Of a DNA stretch of 64,000 nt, positions 35,862 through 46,145 are shown piece by piece. The notes under the pieces were generated by a model. The model did no database searches, was not told the origin of the DNA, and was given only the letters and a program-made list of their open reading frames with translations. Made by a program: the position numbers and the translations under genes. Origin of the DNA: Clytia hemisphaerica (Eukaryota > Cnidaria > Hydrozoa > Leptothecata > Clytiidae); assembly GCA_902728285.1 (NCBI GenBank), contig CACVBU010000522.1, positions 218,509-282,508 of the forward strand, read 5' to 3'. Within the stretch, counting starts at the first letter, position 1. Every line of letters begins with the position of its first letter.

Positions 35862-36164
35862 CCGGGGGGGGGTACTACCCTTGTCGACCGACGGGGGTGC
35901 TCCGCTGAGGTTCGAAAAATGGACCCTACGTGGGACTCGAAATTTGCGAAAAAAGTGACCCTGATTGGGACTGAAATTCCAAAATTTTCTCAAATTTTCT
36001 ACTTTTTTCCCAAATTTTCCAAAAAAGGCACCCTACGAGGGACTGATTTTTCTGTTTTGGTGTTTTTGCGACCCTACCTGGGACTCGTGGAGGTAAAAAA
36101 GGTACCCTGACCAGCGGAGCATCCCCGTAACCCATCTTGCCCTAGTACCCCCCCCCCCCGCGAG
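35862..36164. mobile_element. G-tract TIR element, copy 1 (TSD CTTTTAAT)
   Basis: Starts CCGGGGGGGGGTACT, ends AGTACC followed by a long C run. Flanked by exact 8 bp repeats CTTTTAAT (35854-35861, 36165-36172). The interior iterates CCCTACGTGGGACT-type words. Inserted into a repeat with CCCCGGACA units. Confidence 0.85.
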
Positions 36165-36480
36165 CTTTTAATTCCCCCGGACAACAAATCTAACCCTCGG
36201 ACAAGCATCAGTTGATCCCCCGGACATTCATAATCACATAATATAATTTTTTCTGGAAGAGCCCAATCTAATTCCTCGCTACATCATCAATCAAAACGCT
36301 TACAGAGATGATCTTGTGAAGCTGGAGAACTGGAAACTGCTAGAAATGAAATAAAGCAAAGTAAAAACATATTGGGTTTTTTCCATGAAAAGTAAAGAAC
36401 CATGAAAACTTTTTTCCTCCATTGATTTCTTTTCTATTTTAAATAAAAGTAAAATAATGAGATAATAAATTGAATACCTT

Positions 36481-36887
36481 ATCGGCCCTTTTTATACCGG
36501 CCCTTATTGGCGTTATATTTAAGCTCTTGGCGTAATAAGGGCCGGTATTAAAAGGGCCGGTGTAAAAAGGGCCAAAATTTTGCAAATTTTACTTAAAAGT
36601 GGCGTAAATCTTTTATCATCATTTCTCAATTTAAAGGATTTTAGGTATGATTCGAACCCGGGGGATTCGATGACAAAAATTATCCATTGTTTTACTCCAT
36701 ATCTAAAATTCCGCAAAAATCAGTGATTTTCAATGGAATTTTCAACAGTTTACTACTGAATATGATATTTTAATGTAAATTGAAGCATAAATAGCCATTC
36801 TAACAAATTTTGGCGTTATTTATGGCCCTAATTGGCGTAAGCCCAAAATCAGGCTGTGGCGTAATAAGGGCTGGCGTAAAAGGGGAT
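36481..36887. mobile_element. 407 bp TIR element, GGCCCTTTTTA ends
   Basis: Left CGGCCCTTTTTATACCGGCC and right GGCGTAATAAGGGCTGGCGT are inverted relatives. GGCGTTAT and GGGCC words are iterated near both ends. Confidence 0.6.
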
Positions 36888-37044
36888 GGAGTTCAATTTG
36901 CCTTTCAAATTAATGTTACAGTCAGCTGTAGAAAAACATGTAAATGTTCGCTGTTCTCCTCGACAGATACCGTCTAGTTCCACCGTAAATTAACCAATCT
37001 ACTTAATTAAGAAATTAAGAAATCTAAACAAATCCTAAAATACC

Positions 37045-38521
37045 CTAAAAATCAAATTCACAAATATAAGCTCTTATTGGGGTACACGTCGTTGTAACCC
37101 AAGCCTGTGCGAATGGAGCCAAAACTGCGCAGTCCTCAGGTGACGGCTGTCCTGATAACCACTTTTTGTAACACGTGGTTGCACCAGACACCCATTTGAA
37201 GGTTCCTTCCACATCTTTGTCATTATAACCAATCCAAACTGCACTTAAACCTCTGAAAAAGGAAAGTAAAAGTGTTTTATAAGCTTAGGGGTCACTTAAG
37301 GAGGTTTGAATTTCTCTAATGTAACAATCAAATACTTTCATATACATTTCAGACCCTCTGGAGTCAAGGCCAATTACAATTTTGCGACGTGAATAGACCT
37401 GTTGTATAAAGGATGGCATAATAATATCAACATTTATGATTAAGGGTATTCTTACTCCATATAAGGAATATAAATGATAGTGACACTCTGGACTTGCACC
37501 AAAATTAAGAAGTGAAAATAAATAAAATAGAAGCTAAAGGTATGGGTATTATCGTATATAAGGAAACTACTGTGAAGTGAATTGTGCATTCTATTTTCTC
37601 CTGTTAGATCAACAAAAAATTGCAAGATGCAGTCAATAAAATGAATTCACCTACCTTATTAAACTTTCTTGAGAGAGGAATTCATTTTCAGCTTCTGAAT
37701 CGATAGTCACCAGATTTCCACCAAAATGTCCACATGTTTGTTGTGCAATATCCCAATTCCTCCATTCTTTAAAGAATCGATAGCTCTTACCACCCCCGTT
37801 AGGATTGAAGTATGGTTTCTTGCAAACATATCCAACCTATTAGATTTGAGTAGAAAATGTATCTTTATTCTCATAGAAAGTGATGCTTTGGAAAACCTTT
37901 TTTGTCTGAAAAAGTCTATTTGCTCAAAGTGACCAAAGGTTTCCACATGGTTGCAAAAATAGTGTTTACTTAAAACGAGGAGACTTTGGACCATTATTTC
38001 AACAGAACCGCTGTGATGGATCCAAAGGTGGAGCAATATAACTAAAGAAATGCTTTTTCTGGAGATCCTTTTTTCGGACATCTACACTCCTGTCTCACCC
38101 AGTGAAAATATTTTAGTCAGAGGGAGAAATGAAGGCACCATAACACTTACTTCTATGGCTGAGAAACTTTAATTGTTAAACAGATCAAATTTCCAAAGAT
38201 ATTTTCCGAAGTTTCAGAGAAGTTAGGATATATCAACATGTGGAGTTTGAGTTGAATTTCAGGGCAAACTTCTTATTGGAGAAGATATGTTGGCCAATTA
38301 TAAAAAAGAAGTAGTAGAGTAAACGACGCCTGACCTTTAGTCCGCAGTTAGCGTCGTTCCAATATCCAGTATTTCGTTGGTAAACACAGTGTTCACTACC
38401 AGCGTTGTTCGGTTCTCCAGCAGCGAAAAGAGTAAAACCATACTCGGTATGGTCTGTCCATTTGAATGTTCCTTCGTTGACAACGTCTGTGTAACCAATC
38501 CAAAATTTCTCCAAACCCCGT
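37045..38521 (-). CDS. C-type lectin, three 3' exons only (locus B, partial)
   Basis: Exons 38335-38521, 37655-37836 and 37045-37252 (TAG at 37045). Their lengths, 187, 182 and 208 nt, equal the last three of locus A exactly, with the same phases. They encode the C-terminal half of one CTLD (GLEKFWIGYTD, GEPNNAGSEHC, WND) and a complete last CTLD (YVCKKPYFNPNGGGKSYR to ICEFDF) that again has QPS and no WND. The exon corresponding to 29736-30113 is not found upstream; that position holds a 178 bp satellite and then the 5 kb array-armed element. So B is a partial duplicate, a gene with very distant 5' exons, or a decaying fragment. The reading frames are intact, which argues against old decay. 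Confidence 0.75.
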
Positions 38522-38853
38522 CTATAAAGAAGAAAAGTTGGTCAAAATGTTGATATTTTATTCGGATGAATACTTGGCAAGTTATGAACAGTGGAAAGGC
38601 TTGGTTGTTTAAGTGGACCAATGGTATCGGCTTCAATCACTGCACTATCAAGTTAAGAGATGTTAAATCATTAGTAAGTTTTGGATCAAGTAATTTGAAT
38701 ATCTTAAAGGTCTCTAAAAGTCTAACGTCCTCCTTTCTCCTGGTGAAAATATGACCAAAATGAAGCCAGCGTCAGTTTCGTATCGTCAGCGTCAGCGTCA
38801 GCGTCAACGCGAATCAGATTCAAATCGAAAGTGGTTAAAAAAAGTGTTCTAGC

Positions 38854-39697
38854 CAACTTGGATCGAATGGTATGGCTCCCATTTATAGATATGATGCAAC
38901 CTAGACCTATCAGTGACCTTTTACAAAAAAAGTGAAGTTCATAGCTCCTTCCAATTTTTCAGTTAGTCGAGGAACGTGTCCCTGACTGACTTTAACCAAA
39001 ATGTGAAAAAGTGGAACTCGGGCTTTCTGCCAACTTGGATCGAACAGTATGGCTCCCATTTATAGATATGATGCAACCTACACCCATAGTGACCTTTTAT
39101 ACAAAGAAATGACGTTCATAGCTCCTTCCAATTTTTCAGTTAGTCGAGGAACGTGTCCCTGACTGACTTTAACCAAAATGTGAAAAAGTGGAATTCGGGC
39201 TTTCTGGCCAACTTGGATCGAACGGTATGGCTCCCATTTATAGATATGATGCAACCTACACCCATTAGTGACCTTTTACAAAAGAAATGAAGTTCATAGC
39301 TCCTTCCAATTTTTCAGTTAGTCGAGGAACGTGTCCATGACTGACTTTAACCAAGATGTGAAAAAGTGGAATTCGGGCTTTCTGGCCAACTTGGATCGAA
39401 CAGTATGGCTCCCATTTATAGATATGATGCAACCTAGACCTATCAGTGACCTTTTACAAGAAAAATGAAGTTCATAGCTCCTTGCAATTTTTCAGTTAGT
39501 CGAGGAACGTGTCCCTGACTGACTTTAACCAAAATGTGAAAAAGTGGAATTCGGGCTTTCTGGCCAACTTGGATCGAACGGTATGGCTCCCATTTATAGA
39601 TATGATGCAACCTACACCCATTAGTGACTTTTTACAAAAAAAATGAAGTTCATAGCTCCTTCCAATTTTTCAGTTAGTCGAGGAACGTGTCCCTGTT
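38854..39697 (+). repeat. Satellite, period 177-178 bp, about 4.8 copies
   Basis: Units start CAACTTGGATCGAA at 38854, 39031, 39209, 39387 and 39565. Each has TATAGATATGATGCAACCTA and TTAGTCGAGGAACGTGTCC. Very uniform, so recently amplified. A (GTCAGC)n tract precedes it at about 38784. Confidence 0.9.
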
Positions 39698-39831
39698 CCT
39701 TATATTCATTTCTATGTTTTTTACACAAAAACATTATTGATAACAATGCTCACCATCAAGCATGATTCAATTGTCAACAAGATTCGCACAAATGCGACTA
39801 AATATTTCCCCCTTACACTTGCAGATGGACT

Positions 39832-39912
39832 CATTGAGTTTAAAGCCCGAAGGGCTAGAGTTCAATCTCTAACCTTTCTCAGGCAAGAAAAAGTGAAGCC
39901 TTAAAAATGCGC
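39832..39912 (+). repeat. Dispersed repeat R2, copy 3
   Basis: CATTGAGTTTAAAGCCCGAA, AGAGTTCAATCTCTAACC, CAAGAAAAAGTGAAGCC. Almost identical to the start of 52151, and ends 29 bp before the 5 kb element. Confidence 0.7.
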
Positions 39913-39959
39913 CGTACTTCAGTAACTTTCGAATTATTTATGGGTAATACTAAAATACG

Positions 39960-42268
39960 CAACCAGCCACAACCAGCCACAACCAGCCACAATCAGCCAC
40001 AACCAACCACAACCAGCCACAACCAGCCACAACCAGCCACAACCAGCCACAATCATCCACAACCACCCAGAAAAAGGTACAACCAGCCAGAAAAAGGTAC
40101 AACCAGCCAGAAAAAAGGTACAATCAGCCACAACCACCCACAACCACCCAGAAAAAGGTACAACCACCCAGGAAAAAAGGTACAACCAGCCACAACCACC
40201 CAGAAAAGGTACAATCAGCCACAACCACCCACAACCACCCAGAAAAAGGTACAACCACCCAGGAAAAAAGGTACAACCAGCCACAACCACCCAGAAAAAG
40301 GTACAATCAGCCAGAAAAAGGTACAATCAGCCACAACCACCCACAACCACCCAGAAAAAAGGTACAACCACCCAGAAAAAAAGGTACAACCAGCCACAAC
40401 CACCCAGAAAAAGATACAACCACCCAGAAAAAGGTACAATCAACCAGGAAAAGGTACAACCAGCCAGGAAAAAAGGTACAACCAGCCACAACCAGCCACA
40501 ACCAGCCACAATCAGCCAGAAAAAAAGGTACAATCAGCCACAACCACCCAGAAAAAAAGGTACAACCAGCCACAACCACCCAGAAAAAGGTACAACCACC
40601 CAAAAAGGTACACCAAACCACCACACCCAGGAAGTACAACCCCAGCCAGAAAAAAAAGGTACAACCAGCCACAACCACCCAGAAAAGGTATAGCCAAAAC
40701 CCAGAAAAAGGTACAACCACCCCATGAAAGGTACAACCAGCCAGGAAAAAAGGTACAACCAGCCCAACCCACCACCCAGAAAAGGTACAATCAGCCAAAA
40801 AAATGTACAATCAGCCACAACCACCCATAACCACCCAGAAAAAAGGTGCCCACCACCAGGAAAAAAGGTACAACCAGCCACAACCCAGAGCAGCAGAAAA
40901 AGGTACAACCAGCCAGAAAAAAGGTTACAATCAGCCAAACCACCCAGAAAAAAGGTACAAAACCACAGACCCAGAAAAAGTTACAATCAGCCACACCAGC
41001 CCAAACCATCCAGAAAAAATGTACAAACCACCACCCAGAAAAAGGTACAACCAGCCACAACCACCCAGAAAATGTACAACCCCAGAAAAAGGTACAACCA
41101 CCCATAAAATGTAACCAACCAAAAAAACCACCCAGGAAAAGGTACAACCAGCCACAACCACCCAGAAAAAGGTACAATCAGCCAGAAAAAAGGTACAATC
41201 AGCCACAACCAGCCACAACCATCCAGAAAAAGGTACAACCACCCAGAAAAAAAGGTAAACCAGCCACAAAACCCACAGAAAAAGGTACAATCAGCCAGAA
41301 AAAGGTACAATTGCCACAACCAGCCACAACCATCCAGAAAAAGGTACAACCAAAACACCAAAAAAAAAGGTACAACACCACAACCACCCAGAAAAGGTAC
41401 AATCAGCCAGAAAAAGGTACAAATCAGCCACAACCCCCACAACCAACCACCCAGAAAAAAGGTACAACAACCCAGGAAAAAAAGGTACAACCAGCCACAA
41501 CCACCCACCCAGAAAAGGTACAATCAGCCAAAAAAAGGTACAATCAGCCACAACCACCCACAACCACCCAGAAAAAGGTACAACCACCCAGAAAAAAAGG
41601 TACAACCAGCCACAACCACCCAGGAAAAGGTACAACCACCCAGGAAAAGGTACAACCACCCAGAAAAAGGTACAACCACCCAGAAAAAGGTACAATCAGC
41701 CAGAAAAAAGGTACCACCAGCCACAACCACCCAGAAAAAGGTACAATCAGCCAGAAAAAAGGTACAATCAGCCACAACCAGCCACAACCACCCAGGAAAA
41801 GGTACAACCACCCAGGAAAAGGTACAACCACCCAGAAAATGGTACAACCACCAAGGAAAAGCCACAACCACCCAGAAAATGGTACAACCACCCAGGAAAA
41901 GCCACAACCACCCAGAAAATGGTACAACCACCCAGGAAAAGGTACAACCACCCAGAAAATGATACAACCACCCAGGAAAAGCCACAACCACCCAAAAAAT
42001 GGTACAACCACCCAGGAAAAGGTACAACCACCCAGAAAATGGTACAACCACCCAGGAAAAGCCACACCAACCACCCAGAAATGGTACAAACCACACCCGG
42101 AAAAGCCCACAACCACCCAGAAAATGGTACAACCACCCAGGAAAAGCCACAACCACCCAGAAAAAGGTACAACCACCCAGAAAAAGGTACAACCACCCAG
42201 AAAAAGGTACAACCACCCAGAAAAAGGTACAACCACCCAGAAAATGGTACAACCACCCAGGAAAAGGA
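39960..42268 (+). repeat. Left arm minisatellite (20 bp unit)
   Basis: More than 100 tandem units. Towards the outer end CCACAACCAG units dominate; towards the inner end GGTACAACCACCCAGGAAAA and GGTACAACCACCCAGAAAAT predominate, so unit variants are spatially ordered. Confidence 0.9.
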
Positions 42269-43299
42269 TATATATTTCTACCAATTGCCAGTCAAATGAA
42301 AACAAAACCTATAAAAAACTGACAATTAAAATATTATCAATATCCAAAAAAACTTAATTTCCAGGAAGGCCGACACTATTTTTCTGTTAGTTCTCTATAA
42401 GAGCTACCAGAACTTATCAGAAAATACACTGAACTTACTTACTTAATAAACGCTACAACAAATGAAAATGACATATGCTTATAGAAAATAATCATACCAA
42501 TAGGCTTAAAAAGCCACACCGAAATGATATGCTTATAAACGAGAACCACGAGTCCTTTTTGACTCTCATTTTGACTCTCATTCGTGTTTTACAGCCAAAC
42601 TAGCAACATCAAAAATGAAACAGACCAAATTAAACAGATAGTTCATTCATTATTGGTAAGATCTATAAATTATTAAACGATTCGTAATGGCCATCTCATT
42701 CTGGCCTCCAATGTTCTGCGGTATAAGGTATGCACCATTGATATCTTAATCCACCAATAGTTAATGACTAAGGTTTATAACATATAGCTAAGTGGATGGT
42801 TCCTGAGTTCTTATCCCTCAGAACACTTGATACATTTAATAGAACGAATGATAAAAAATCATCTATTAATACTGTTGAATATAAAATATATCATAATCCT
42901 GTGCTCATAACCATTATGAAACACGGGAAATTTTTAGAGAAACTCTGCCGCAAGAACTTCTTGCTTTCTCTTTCCAAAAGAGAATCCCCCCAATAGTATC
43001 GATTAGCATTTAGAGCAATGTTTTATTTTAGTACTAGTGTTATATCTCACTTTTATTTCTATTTGTGTAAATTTTTATGTGATATTCTAACAATTGCATC
43101 TTTACATTTTCATACAGAAAAGAAAAAATTACCTTTTTTGGCAAATAGATATTGTATTCATTACAGAACCTTTTGATATGATAAAAATATGAGGTCTATG
43201 AGGGCTGAATATGGAACTTTCTAAACCTTTGAAATCAAAGATCAAGGAAAAGGGTTGGTTTGAAAAATGTTACAGTATAAGTCTTTAAATTTGGGTTGT

Positions 43300-44985
43300 G
43301 GGTGGTTGTACCTTTTTTCCTGGGTGGTTGTACCTTTTTCTGGGTGGTTGTGGCTGGTTGTACCTTTTTCTGGGTGGTTGTACCTTTTCCTGGGTGGTTG
43401 TACCTTTTCCTGGGTGGTTGTGGCTGATTGTACCTTTTCTCCTGGGTGGTTGTACCTTTTTCTGGGTGGTTGTACCTTTTTCTGGGTGGTTGTGGCTGAT
43501 TGTAGCTGATTGTACCTTTTCCTGGGTGGTTGTACCTTTTCCTGGGTGGTTGTGGCTGATTGTACCTTTTTTTCTGGGTGGTTGTACCTTTTTCTGGGTG
43601 GTTGTGGCTGATTGTAGCTGATTGTACCTTTTTTCTGGCTGATTGTACCTTTTTCTGGGTGGTTGTGGCTGGTTGTACCTTTTTTCCTGGGTGTTTGTAC
43701 CTTTTTCTGGGTGGTTGTGGCTGATTGTACCTTTTTTCTGGCTGGTTTTACCTTTTTCTGGCTGGTTGTGGCTGGTTGTACCTTTTTTCTGGCTGGTTTT
43801 ACCTTTTTCTGGCTGGTTGTGGCTGGTTGTACCTTTTTTCCTGGGTGTTTGTACCTTTTTCTGGGTGGTTGTGGCTGGTTGTACCTTTTCTCCTGGGTGG
43901 TTGTACCTTTTCCTGGGTGGTTGTACCTTTTTCTGGGTGGTTGTGGCTGGTTGTACCTTTTTTCCTGGCTGGTTGTACCTTTTCCTGGTGGTTGTACCCC
44001 CGGGGGGGGTACTAGGGTTGCGAGCTGACGGGGGGGGTGCCGCCCGACTTTTGAACTTTGGACCCTTACCGGGACTAAAAAGGAGAAAACAAAGGAAAAT
44101 TTTTGGAATTTTACGACCCTTAGCGGGACTAATTTGACCAATTTTGACCAAATTTCGATCTTTCAGGGGGTAAAAAGTTGAAATTTTCCCATTTTTCCGA
44201 CCCTTACTGGGACTGAAATTTGATTTTCTGATTTTTCCGACCCTTAGCGGGACTTTGGAAGTCCAAAAAAGGTACCCTTAAGGGCGGCACATACCGTACC
44301 CTCCATTTGCCTAAGTACCCCCCCCGGGGTTGTACCTTTTCCTGGGTGGTTGTACCTTTTTCTGGGTGGTTGTACCTTTTTCTGGGTGGTTGTGGCTGGT
44401 TGTACCTTTTTTCCTGGGTGGTTGTACCTTTTTCTGGGTGGTTGTGGGTGGTTGTAGCTGATTGTTACCTTTTTCTGCTGGCTGATTGTACCTTTTTCTG
44501 GTGGTTGTGGCTGGTTGTACCTTTTTTCCTGGGGTGGTTGTATCTTTTTCTGGGTGGTTGTGGTAATTGTGGCTGATTGTACCTTTTTTCTGGCTGGTTG
44601 TACCGTTTTTCCTGGGTGGTTGTGGCTGGTTTACCTTTTTTCCTTTCCTGCTGGTTGTACCTTTTCCTGGGGGTTGTACCTTTTTTCTGGATTGTAACCT
44701 TTTTCCTGGGGGTTTGTGGCTGGTTTGTACCTTTTTTCCTGGGTGTTTGTACCTTTTCCTGGGTGGTTGTACCTTTTTCTGGGTGGTTGTGGGTGGTTGT
44801 GGCTGATTGTACCTTTTTTCTGGCTTATTGTACCTTTTTCTGGGTGGTTGTGGCTGGTTGTACCTTTTTCCCTGGGTGGTTGTACCTTTTTCTGGGTGGT
44901 TGTGGGTTGTTGTGGCTGGTTGTGGCTGATTGTGGCTGGTTGTGGCTGGTTGTGGCTGATTGTGGCTGGTTGTGGCTGGTTGCGT
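43300..44985 (-). repeat. Right arm minisatellite, inverted
   Basis: Same units on the opposite strand (TTTTTCTGGGTGGTTGTACC). Interrupted by a G-tract element at 43999-44328. Outer end again rich in GGCTGGTTGT units. Confidence 0.9.
43999..44328. mobile_element. G-tract TIR element, copy 2, nested in the array (TSD GTTGTACC)
   Basis: CCCGGGGGGGGTACT to AGTACCCCCCCCGGG with GTTGTACC on both sides (43991-43998, 44329-44336), a duplication of array sequence. The interior iterates GACCCTTACTGGGACT. Confidence 0.9.
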
Positions 44986-45009
44986 ATTTTAGTATTACCC
45001 ATTATTTAT

Positions 45010-45267
45010 TATTTAAAGGTCTGATTGTAGCAGTTTAAGATTTTGAAAAAAATGAAAAAAACTCGACCCCAGGCCCAAAAATCAAAATTTTCAAAAAAGA
45101 AATATGGTTTGTCTCTTAGCCAATCAGATTGCTTATATTTTTCAAGTTCAGGAAAGGAAAACAAAATTGGAGTTATGGAGCCAAAAAAGGGGAACATTCG
45201 ATATATGGAGGTTTTTTTATATGAGTTTATTAGGAGATTTTCATGCTGCCAACGAATTTGTTCTAGT
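45010..45267. other. Spacer, no gene seen
   Basis: AT-rich, possibly the interior of the element whose end follows. Confidence 0.3.
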
Positions 45268-45320
45268 TAAGGAGACGTTCGAGTAATAGAGGTTCGAGTT
45301 ATGGAGACTCTACTGTATTT
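45268..45320 (-). mobile_element. pogo/Tigger-like terminal repeat
   Basis: On the minus strand TACAGTAGAGTCTCCATAAC then CTCGAACCTCTATTACTCGA. This is the style of pogo-type inverted repeats in invertebrates. The opposite end was not identified with certainty. Confidence 0.45.
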
Positions 45321-45950
45321 AAAAAAGTAAGCTCATCTCCAGGATAAGATGATTAAAACTTCGGGCATTACGATACGCTTATAAAAAAGTGTAGGCTAAA
45401 AAAATAGAAAAAAGGGCTCGGTACTGAAAGGGTTAACTCTTTTTTTATAAGAACAATCAGGCTTAGACTGAAACAATAGGTCTATTATTCTAGACAATAG
45501 AAAAAATAAGAACAAACTTATGCTTAACTCAAATTTCATGGTTCTTATAAAGAAAGAGCGTAACGAGGGTTCATAACAAGAAAATGTCAAAGTGAGGAAC
45601 GTTGCTATTAATGTAGTCATGTGTGTTTAAAAAAATGACCTGAATGTAAAGCTCAGATTAAGCACAACATGTATATTAATATATATATATGTATTAATGT
45701 ATAGTAAAAAATGTATAACAAAAGAAAGTAAAGCTAAGTTTGTTAAAAATCAAGGAACCCGCACAAATGGGATAGGCCAAATCAGCAGTTTTTATTGGAA
45801 TCATAAAGCAAAGGTCAAACAATTGCATTGTGACCGTTTTTTTCATTTTTTTGGCAATGACTTCTTTAAGAAGAGATGCTTTATTCTATCGACCTCTTTG
45901 CACGAATATATGTCAACCTGAAATATCAGACAATAGTTTTCTATCGACTT
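45321..45950. other. Intergenic, no gene seen
   Basis: AT-rich with a short (TA)n run near 45680. No lectin exon is present here, which matters for the missing 5' part of lectin B. Confidence 0.4.
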
Positions 45951-45952
45951 CT

Positions 45953-45958
45953 TTTATT
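45953..45958 (-). terminator. Polyadenylation signal AATAAA for the coiled-coil gene
   Basis: AATAAA on the minus strand, about 190 nt after the stop at 46146. Confidence 0.5.
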
Positions 45959-46145
45959 TGTCGAGAATGTAAATCAATCTGCTCAAGCAGACAAGGTTTA
46001 TATTTTTCCGTGTTAAGATAATGTCCTGGGTGGAAAATTTTTGAAAAACTAATTAGCGGGGGGTCCCCGAGAGTACTCCATTCGAAATTCTCATTGACGA
46101 AAATAATTTTTTGTCTCAAAACATGACAGTTAATTCTTCCCCAGT

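Larger units (their letters stand above)
39941..45001. mobile_element. 5.06 kb element with inverted minisatellite arms
   Basis: Terminal inverted repeats TGGGTAATACTAAAATACGC / GCGTATTTTAGTATTACCCA, flanked by TTATTTA on both sides (39934-39940, 45002-45008). Left arm 39960-42268 and right arm about 43300-44985 are arrays of GGTACAACCACCCAGAAAAA and variants (CAGCCACAAC, ATCAGCC) in opposite orientation. The central ~1 kb (42270-43300) is unique AT-rich DNA without a transposase-like frame. Long Q/P/T/K-rich frames of up to 503 codons in the arms arise from the repeat itself and exist in several frames and both strands, so I do not call them genes. Confidence 0.85.

Noticed and set aside
36640..36720. 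tRNA gene suggested by GGGTTCGAATCAT on the minus strand
   Set aside because: The acceptor and D arms do not pair in the flanking sequence.
40846..42357. 503-codon open frame rich in Q, P, T and K, and several other long frames on both strands of the arrays
   Set aside because: They arise because the 20 bp unit lacks stops in several frames. Overlapping frames on both strands are equally open, and the unit length is not a multiple of three.
39960..44985. CRISPR-like array
   Set aside because: Units are contiguous and variable, with no unique spacers of constant length, and the DNA is eukaryotic.
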